The notes under the pieces: model-generated
What the model saw: only the letters and a program-made list of their open reading frames with translations
Told to the model about the DNA's origin: nothing
Database searches by the model: none
Origin: Flavobacteriales bacterium
GTDB taxonomy: Bacteria > Bacteroidota > Bacteroidia > DT-38
Length of the DNA stretch: 6,324 nucleotides
Direction of reading: 5' to 3'
NCBI GenBank assembly: GCA_013214975.1
Contig: JABSPR010000316.1
Span: forward strand, 1-6,324
Part shown: piece by piece, positions 1 through 4,936 of the stretch
How positions within the stretch are numbered: the stretch's first letter is position 1
Layout of the letters: the number at the start of each line of letters is the position of its first letter
Translations under genes and position numbers: made by a program

Positions 1-81
1 CAGACGATGACGTTGATAGGTTGCAAGTGTAAAGGCAGTAATGTCATAGCTGAGCAATACTAATTACCCGTAGCTTTCTAT
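1..81 (+). rRNA. 23S ribosomal RNA, 3' end (partial)
   Basis: This is the last ~80 bases of a large-subunit rRNA, cut by the left window edge. The segment GTTGATAGG (13-21), the GTGTAAAGGCAGTAATG stretch (28-44) and TACTAATTACCCGT (58-71) match the conserved domain VI 3' terminus of bacterial 23S (E. coli equivalent: GTTGATAGGCCGGG ... TACTAATGAACCGTGAGG). The exact mature 3' end lies around 78-84. It cannot be fixed because the pairing 5' end of the gene is outside the window. Confidence 0.95.
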
Positions 82-171
82 ATACAGAATACTATACTCA
101 TTTACTTTTAGTATTTTCCTCGATATGTTATTTAAAATATTGAATTGCAAATACAAACGCATTCTATAATC
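82..171 (+). other. 23S-5S internal transcribed spacer
   Basis: An AT-rich spacer of about 90 bases with no tRNA gene and no ORF. It contains one perfect 7-bp inverted repeat (88-94 with 109-115), listed separately. The remainder, roughly 116-171, is low-complexity AT-rich sequence with nothing recognisable. It is presumably removed during pre-rRNA processing. Confidence 0.8.
88..115 (+). repeat. Inverted repeat in the 23S-5S spacer, possible processing hairpin
   Basis: AATACTA (88-94) is an exact reverse complement of TAGTATT (109-115), with a 14-base loop and a possible G-U closing pair at 87/116. The stem is AT-rich and is followed only by a short T run (TTTTCC), so it is not a convincing terminator. 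Its place just after the 23S 3' end would suit an RNA-processing structure. Chance is also plausible in such AT-rich sequence. Confidence 0.35.
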
Positions 172-285
172 TTGTGGTGATTATAGCATTGGGGATCCAC
201 CTCTTACCATTCCGAACAGAGAAGTTAAGCCCAATTGCGCAGATGGTACTACTGTAACAGGTGGGAGAGTATGTCGTTGCCACTT
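172..285 (+). rRNA. 5S ribosomal RNA
   Basis: A complete 5S rRNA of about 114 bases. The conserved core CCATTCCGAACAGAGAAG (207-224), TTAAGCCC (225-232), GATGGTACT (242-250) and GTGGGAGAGTATGTCG (261-276) are all present. The terminal helix pairs GTGG (174-177) with CCAC (280-283). It is last in the rRNA operon, behind 23S on the same strand, and is followed within a few bases by an intrinsic terminator. Ends are good to about 3 bases. Confidence 0.95.
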
Positions 286-290
286 TTTAG

Positions 291-327
291 AAAAGCCTGA
301 CCTTCGTAAGAATGTCAGGCTTTTTTT
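291..327 (+). terminator. Intrinsic terminator of the rRNA operon
   Basis: AAAAGCCTGAC (291-301) pairs perfectly with GTCAGGCTTTT (314-324), giving an 11-bp stem with a 7-bp GC-containing core. The loop spans 302-313 and the T run is seven long (321-327). It starts six bases after the 5S gene, so it is the rRNA operon terminator. It should also insulate the downstream porin gene from rRNA readthrough. Confidence 0.92.
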
Positions 328-411
328 ATGGCCAAAACTTTGGTAAATGAATGGGGCAATTCACTCTCCTTGACTGCGGATTTAATTAAATTTACTCTCT
401 TATTATAACCG
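328..411 (+). promoter_or_regulatory. Intergenic promoter region of the porin gene (tentative)
   Basis: These 84 bases separate the rRNA terminator from the porin start and must hold the porin promoter if the terminator works. TTGACT (370-375) is followed after 17 bases by TACTCT (393-398). Alternatively, TAAATTTA (387-394) resembles the Bacteroidota -7 element TAnnTTTG with one mismatch, but it sits only 14 bases after TTG (370-372), shorter than usual. The two readings overlap and neither is strong. A perfect 12-bp AT palindrome, ATTTAATTAAAT, lies at 380-391. No Shine-Dalgarno sequence precedes the ATG at 412, which is normal for Bacteroidota. Confidence 0.35.
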
Positions 412-2316
412 ATGTATCAAATTAAATTTCGTCTACTTCTAATAATAGCCTTTTTTATTCATGGCTTTGTCTATTCTCAGAAACCAGATGAAGAACAAAT
501 TGGTAATGGAGGTCCTCCATTAGAGTACATATATGAGAATAGTGCTATTGTCCACATAGAGGATACTACACTTGACGATTTGACGTATGTAGATAGATTA
601 AAGTATGATTCGCATTTTATGAGATTAGCGGGTATTACAACATCAGCGAATAAAATTGTTTATTCATATAATAAAACTCCTGGTTTTTATCTTGGAATGA
701 ATGGGCAAAGAGTAAATGGATTTTCAAGTGAAAATTTGAAATACTACAATTCTCCGAAACCTTTTACTAGTGTATTGTTTTCTACAGGTACTGGTAAAGA
801 ACAGTCCTATCGAATGACACATACTCAGAATATTAGGAGGAATTGGAATGTAGGTTTTGTTATGGATCGATATCGGTTTATGGGGAACTACCTACAGGAG
901 GAGGGTAAGCTAAATTCAATAGGGATAACGTCTAATTATTTAGGAAAGAAGGGAGTATATCAAGTTCGGGGTAATTTGAATTATAATAATTTGGAGAATC
1001 AGGAGAGTGGTGGATTTGCGAACAGTATTGCTATAGATACTCTGGTGTCTATTGATCAATTCTCAGCAAGTGTTAAACTTAAGGATGCAACTTATCAGAA
1101 GGTAGATTATGGAATTCATTTTGTTCATGGTTTAAATTTGGGAAGAAAATTTGATGTTAAGGTAAATGACAGTATGTCGGTTAAAAGAGTTTCGCCATTG
1201 TTTAGGGTATCACATGGATTTAGCGCCAGTTCCAAAATGTTCTTATATCAAGATGCAAATATTGACACAACCTCTAATGACACTCTTATTTATCATGATT
1301 TTCATGACACAACTAAATTTACTTTTGATTCCCTGCATATTAACAAAGTAGAGAATTCTGTAATATTATCTGCGCTTAGAATTTTACCAAAATCTAGCAA
1401 AGTTAATTTTCAATTAGATTTAGGTTATAAAATTCAAAATGTAAATCTATATAGATATAGTTTTTCTGATAGTATAAATAACAGAATATTAGAATCTAGC
1501 TTATTTAAAACGGGAAGTAGAAGTAATGAGTTTAAAATTAGTGGCTATTATGTACTTGGTGGTACTAACAAGGATGATTTCTTGGCTGACGTAAACTTTA
1601 TTCAGGGGCTAAGAAAGGATTCTATTGGGGTATATAGGAATACAATTAAAATTAATGCCTATTCTGGTAAAAGAGACGTCGATGATTTTCAAAAGAATTA
1701 CTTCTCAAACAATTTTGTATGGAATAATGATTTTAAGAAAATTGAGAGTAGTGGTGTATCCGTTAATCTTAGAAGTATCCCATTAAACGTTGAGCTTTCA
1801 ATTAAGCATAATATAGTTAAGAATTATACTTATTTGGGAATATATGCAACACCAGTGCAGTTAGCTGAGTCGGTGTCTTATACAGCATTACTACTGAGAA
1901 ACAAATTTAGACTCTGGAAGTTCTATTTGTCAAATAATATTAAATATCAAATAGTGAATAATGATACACTCCGACTTCCTAAAATAGTGTCTAGGCATTC
2001 ATTCTACTTTGAAAATATTGTCTTTAAAAGCGCTATGCGTTTGAGGTTTGGAATGGATGTATTGTTTCTTAATCAATATTATTCAAGTCGATATATGCCT
2101 GTTACTAATCAGTTTTATTTTCAAGAGGATGCCACTGCGAGCGATCAGTTATTTTTGAATCTGTTTTTAAGTTTCAAAATTAAACAGGCGAGAGTTTTTG
2201 TTAAATACCTTAACCTTATGGATAAGGTTAATAATGTTTCTTCATTTACCACTCAAGATTACGCGGTACTGAATGGAGGTATCCGTTTTGGCCTAAAGTG
2301 GATATTTTATAATTAA
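412..2316 (+). CDS. Putative porin (Porin_10-like outer-membrane beta-barrel protein)
   Basis: A 634-residue exported protein, probably an outer-membrane beta-barrel of the Bacteroidota 'putative porin' (Porin_10) family, whose members are typically about 600-700 residues. Seen: a signal peptide at residues 1-22 with a hydrophobic core (LLLIIAFFIHGFV) and a likely signal peptidase I site VYS|Q. A polar N-terminal stretch (23-60) follows, then a long run of alternating hydrophobic/polar segments rich in Y, F, N and S. The family-like pattern 'YYNSPKPFTSVLFSTGTG' lies near residue 110, followed by 'NYNNLENQESGGF'. The C terminus is aromatic (FGLKWIFYN), as expected for a barrel's last strand. 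The start at 412 is supported by the signal peptide directly after it. The gene follows the rRNA terminator, and its stop abuts that of the convergent CotH-like gene. The transported substrate is unknown. The family call rests on remembered family patterns, not on a search. Confidence 0.8.
   Translation: MYQIKFRLLLIIAFFIHGFVYSQKPDEEQIGNGGPPLEYIYENSAIVHIEDTTLDDLTYVDRLKYDSHFMRLAGITTSANKIVYSYNKTPGFYLGMNGQRVNGFSSENLKYYNSPKPFTSVLFSTGTGKEQSYRMTHTQNIRRNWNVGFVMDRYRFMGNYLQEEGKLNSIGITSNYLGKKGVYQVRGNLNYNNLENQESGGFANSIAIDTLVSIDQFSASVKLKDATYQKVDYGIHFVHGLNLGRKFDVKVNDSMSVKRVSPLFRVSHGFSASSKMFLYQDANIDTTSNDTLIYHDFHDTTKFTFDSLHINKVENSVILSALRILPKSSKVNFQLDLGYKIQNVNLYRYSFSDSINNRILESSLFKTGSRSNEFKISGYYVLGGTNKDDFLADVNFIQGLRKDSIGVYRNTIKINAYSGKRDVDDFQKNYFSNNFVWNNDFKKIESSGVSVNLRSIPLNVELSIKHNIVKNYTYLGIYATPVQLAESVSYTALLLRNKFRLWKFYLSNNIKYQIVNNDTLRLPKIVSRHSFYFENIVFKSAMRLRFGMDVLFLNQYYSSRYMPVTNQFYFQEDATASDQLFLNLFLSFKIKQARVFVKYLNLMDKVNNVSSFTTQDYAVLNGGIRFGLKWIFYN
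2210..2231. repeat. Perfect 9-bp inverted repeat inside the porin 3' end
   Basis: TTAACCTTA (2210-2218) is an exact reverse complement of TAAGGTTAA (2223-2231), around a 4-base TGGA loop. It lies in the porin coding sequence (residues around LNLMDKVN), 83 bases before its stop. On the - strand it falls about 86-107 bases downstream of the cotH-like stop. No T run follows it on either strand, so it is not a classical terminator. It could still form a 3'-end hairpin in the - strand transcript. Chance is possible. Confidence 0.45.
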
Positions 2317-3615
2317 TTATTGAGATCCGTTAATTGAATCAAGTGATAATCGGATAAATTCCGCATTCTGATAGATTATTTTTTTCTCGATAAAAGTTAT
2401 GTGAGGGAATTCTCTGGTTAGCTCTCTGTTTACTCTATGTCGTTCATAATCTAACTCACTGAAAAGACTGTTTAGATAAGTTGTGTCAGCTATTTTTAGT
2501 TGGGTTTTTACATATAGTTTTCTGAATATTGTATCGTTGAACATCTGAATTACGTGTTGAGGCGTGAATTTAGAAGACTTCCAAGCAAGGTATCTAAAAC
2601 AAGATTCTATGTTAGATAGATTGTCAATTTGCTCTAGGTCATATGCAATTATTTCAAATCTAGAAGTCATAGGGTCGTATAAGAACCTCAGATTTTGTAA
2701 AGCCATTGGATGATGATTTCCAAATAAATGGTTAACTGCAACAGTAGTGGCTAGTTTATCTATGTTAAAAACCTCGTTGGTGGGTTTTATATTATTTCTG
2801 AAGTCATTCATTAGTTTAATAGCGGTTTTAGCTACTCCGCTGTTATTCTTTTTTCCTTGTACAACAATTGGCATACTCATGTATTGTAGGTCAGATAAGG
2901 AATTTTTTTTCTCTGGAAGAGAATCCAAGATTAGGATTAATTTATTGAAGTAGGCAGGGTAATCTAAAGTGTCCGACCAAGTAGAGTGATCCCATTTTAT
3001 AATTACCCCATTATCTATTTCTTTTACGGCATTCATTTTACGGTCAAATGCTTCTTCTATAGCATATGTTCCCAGATACATCCCATTTAATGTTAGATCT
3101 ACAAACTGATAATGCAAAGGTAAATTACCGGTAAATTTGACTATTCTTTGATATAGCCATTCAATTGAATATCCTCTTCGCGGAGGATATAATAGTCCGA
3201 ATTTTGCTAAGCCTTCTACTATGCATTCTTTCGGTTTTACTTTAAATGACCATTTAACAGGTATTGACCAATGTTCGGATCCCCATCCTTTTAGTTTTAT
3301 TTTTATACTTGTTTCTTTTCCTTTGTAGAAGAGTTTTCCGGGTACATAGTTTTTGTTTTCTGACTTTAGTAAGCCTGCATTAATAGATCTTGTTCTATCT
3401 CGTTCCAAGCTTCTCATTGAGCTTGATGGGATTTCTAATTTCAATGAAGGGAAATTACCTTTAGGCTTTAGGGATAAATAGTAGAGACGAGATTTTATAA
3501 TTAATAAAGTGTCAGAAAAGGATGTGCCTCTGGGAAGAAATAGAAATGCACCGATACCTACGATGGTAATAAAAACAAAGAAGTATAAGAGATATACAAT
3601 CTTTTTGGTGAACAT
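2317..3615 (-). CDS. CotH kinase-like protein, membrane-anchored
   Basis: A 432-residue protein with one N-terminal hydrophobic segment (about residues 7-27, after MFTKK), so probably an inner-membrane anchor with the rest in the periplasm. The body resembles the CotH family (spore-coat protein kinases in Bacillus; widespread, mostly uncharacterised homologues elsewhere). Residues 94-126 carry the 'KLFYKG...IKIKLKG...WSFKVK' strand pattern. Residues 172-208 have 'VDLTLNGMYLGTYAIEEAFD...GVIIKWD', matching CotH 'vnlnGeylGlYxlxE...g.lyk.d'. Residues 284-328 have 'FNIDKLATTVAVNHLFGN...NLRFLYD...FEIIAYDLE', equivalent to the CotH 'Nyylyrd...wDlD' segment. The final YDLEQ has Glu where WDLD is common, and HH (301-302) stands where an acidic residue is often found, so kinase activity is uncertain. 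It starts 31 bases after the preceding gene and has no Shine-Dalgarno. It is probably the last gene of the dnaB unit. Substrate unknown. Confidence 0.7.
   Translation of the reverse strand: MFTKKIVYLLYFFVFITIVGIGAFLFLPRGTSFSDTLLIIKSRLYYLSLKPKGNFPSLKLEIPSSSMRSLERDRTRSINAGLLKSENKNYVPGKLFYKGKETSIKIKLKGWGSEHWSIPVKWSFKVKPKECIVEGLAKFGLLYPPRRGYSIEWLYQRIVKFTGNLPLHYQFVDLTLNGMYLGTYAIEEAFDRKMNAVKEIDNGVIIKWDHSTWSDTLDYPAYFNKLILILDSLPEKKNSLSDLQYMSMPIVVQGKKNNSGVAKTAIKLMNDFRNNIKPTNEVFNIDKLATTVAVNHLFGNHHPMALQNLRFLYDPMTSRFEIIAYDLEQIDNLSNIESCFRYLAWKSSKFTPQHVIQMFNDTIFRKLYVKTQLKIADTTYLNSLFSELDYERHRVNRELTREFPHITFIEKKIIYQNAEFIRLSLDSINGSQ
3169..3190. repeat. Perfect 8-bp inverted repeat inside the cotH-like gene
   Basis: ATATCCTC (3169-3176) is an exact reverse complement of GAGGATAT (3183-3190), with a 6-base loop TTCGCG. 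On the coding (-) strand it spans codons for Y-P-P-R-R-G-Y, about one third into the gene. No T run follows. It would fold as a compact RNA hairpin, but whether this is functional or a by-product of the codons cannot be told from one sequence. Confidence 0.3.
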
Positions 3616-3646
3616 CTATATCAAAGTGTAAATTTATTTTCTGGAA

Positions 3647-4909
3647 TTAAGTTTTTTGTTTCTTCTTTTTGGCTGCTGGGAATAGTATGTTATTTAATAT
3701 GAGTCTGTAAGAAGGGGAGTTAGGGTGGAGATTTAAATCTGTAGGAGGGTCGTTTACGTAATGCTGATAATCCTCCGGATCATGACCACCATAGAATGTC
3801 CATGTTCCATTTCCGAATTCTCCGTGAATATATTTTGCGGAATTTAATCCCTTATTTTCTCCTAGAATTAACACATTCGATTTGATGTTCTTCTTGTTAT
3901 AGGCAGTTGTTTGTCCCATGAACCCTTTGATTACTTGCTCGTGGTTTTGGTTTAGCATAGTAGGTACCCAGTCCCATTTTGCAGAAAAGTCGAATAGCGT
4001 AAAGTAGTCTTGCTCTTCGGGTGTCTTTTTGTGGATAGGGGTGGCATCAATAGTAGAGAATTCGTATTCAAGAGGATTCCGTTCCAAAATAAAATCCTTA
4101 AAGGCAAAGGTTTTTGAATAATCAATTTCTCCTTGCATCGAAGCACTTGGAGGGTCTCCATCAAACATATAGTCACATATATCCGTGTTTTGAGCAGCAA
4201 GAGAAATGTCAAATGAATCTGTCCCTGAGCACATCGAAAAAAGGAACCCGCCACCAGCAGTAAAATCTCTAATCTTTAAGGCAACACCTAATTTTAGTTT
4301 AGAAACCTTGGTAAACCCAAGTCTTTTAGCAGTTTCTTCATGTTCTTTGACTTGATCTTGGTACCAAGGAGCATTCTTATATGCTCTGTAAAACTTGCCA
4401 TATTGGCCAGTGAAATCTTCGTGATGTAAATGAAGCCAATCGTAAAGAGGTAAACTTCCTTTTATTATTTCATCATCGTAGATAACGTCATATGGAATTT
4501 CCGCATATGTCAATACAAGTGTTACTGCATCATCCCAAGGAAGTTTGCTTTTGGGTGAATACACAGCAACTTTAGGTGCTTTCTCTAACTTAACTGCATC
4601 CATATTTACTTCTGGATTAGCAATTTCGTTTAAAATGCTTACCGCTTGGACGTCTGCTATGATTTGAAACTTAACATCTCTAACTATACATTCTTCTTCT
4701 ATTTCTTTGACATTGTCAAGAAGGAAGCTTCCTCCTCTGTAATTAAGAAGCCATTGTAAAGAACTGTTTTTGTCTAATACCCAATATGCAATCCCATATG
4801 CCTTTAGATGATTGCTTTGGGTGTCATCCATTGGGATAAGAATCTTACTAGCAGTGAGCTGAAGACTTGATAGAGAAATTAAGATTAAAAGTATTGTCGC
4901 TTTTTTCAT
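3647..4909 (-). CDS. Secreted 'asparagine synthetase B-like' protein of Bacteroidota, function unknown
   Basis: A 420-residue protein with a Sec signal peptide (residues 1-~20, MKKATILLILISLSSLQLTA; cleavage near 20/21), so the mature protein is exported. It matches, from memory, a strongly conserved Bacteroidota family labelled 'asparagine synthetase B' in databases. That label is not supported here. There is no N-terminal Cys2 glutaminase domain, no SGGLDS ATP-pyrophosphatase loop, and the length is about 130 short of real AsnB. Visible landmarks: APKVAVYSP (111-119), WDDAVTLVLTYAEIPYDVIYDDEI (125-148), LHLHHEDFTGQYGKF (159-173), GGGFLFSMCSGTDSFD (219-234) with Cys227, MFDGDP (248-253), KGFMGQTTA (328-336), TFYGGHDPEDYQH (371-383) and a basic tail KKKKQKT (414-420). 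The order (Rossmann-like strands, Gly-rich elbow with Cys, late GGH motif, 'LILNNILFPA' end) suggests a class I glutamine-amidotransferase-like fold; this is inference. It lies 27 bases after dnaB. No Shine-Dalgarno; the start is set by the signal peptide. Confidence 0.8.
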   Translation of the reverse strand: MKKATILLILISLSSLQLTASKILIPMDDTQSNHLKAYGIAYWVLDKNSSLQWLLNYRGGSFLLDNVKEIEEECIVRDVKFQIIADVQAVSILNEIANPEVNMDAVKLEKAPKVAVYSPKSKLPWDDAVTLVLTYAEIPYDVIYDDEIIKGSLPLYDWLHLHHEDFTGQYGKFYRAYKNAPWYQDQVKEHEETAKRLGFTKVSKLKLGVALKIRDFTAGGGFLFSMCSGTDSFDISLAAQNTDICDYMFDGDPPSASMQGEIDYSKTFAFKDFILERNPLEYEFSTIDATPIHKKTPEEQDYFTLFDFSAKWDWVPTMLNQNHEQVIKGFMGQTTAYNKKNIKSNVLILGENKGLNSAKYIHGEFGNGTWTFYGGHDPEDYQHYVNDPPTDLNLHPNSPSYRLILNNILFPAAKKKKQKT

Positions 4910-4936
4910 TTGCGTTTGAACGAAATTCAGGGTTGA

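Noticed and set aside
82..171. tRNA gene between 23S and 5S rRNA
   Set aside because: The spacer has no GGTTCGAATCC-like T arm, acceptor stem or CCA; it is only AT-rich sequence.
1166..1351. 61-residue open frame on the + strand inside the porin gene
   Set aside because: It lies wholly within the well-supported porin reading frame, has no recognisable domain and no initiation signal; a shadow frame.
2300..2328. GGAT...ATCC pairing across the convergent stops as a bidirectional terminator
   Set aside because: Only four base pairs around a long AT-rich loop; too weak to be a terminator.
2747..2953. 68-residue open frame on the + strand opposite the cotH-like gene
   Set aside because: Antisense to a gene with clear family patterns. 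Its hydrophobic look comes from reading the complement of Lys/Asn-rich codons; no promoter or start signal seen.
3952..4254. 100-residue open frame on the - strand inside the AsnB-like gene
   Set aside because: Offset frame on the same strand within a conserved protein-coding gene; its product resembles no known family.
3647..4909. A true asparagine synthetase B (asnB)
   Set aside because: No Cys2 glutaminase domain and no SGGLDS loop, and a signal peptide sends the product out of the cytoplasm where ATP is available; the name is treated as a legacy label.
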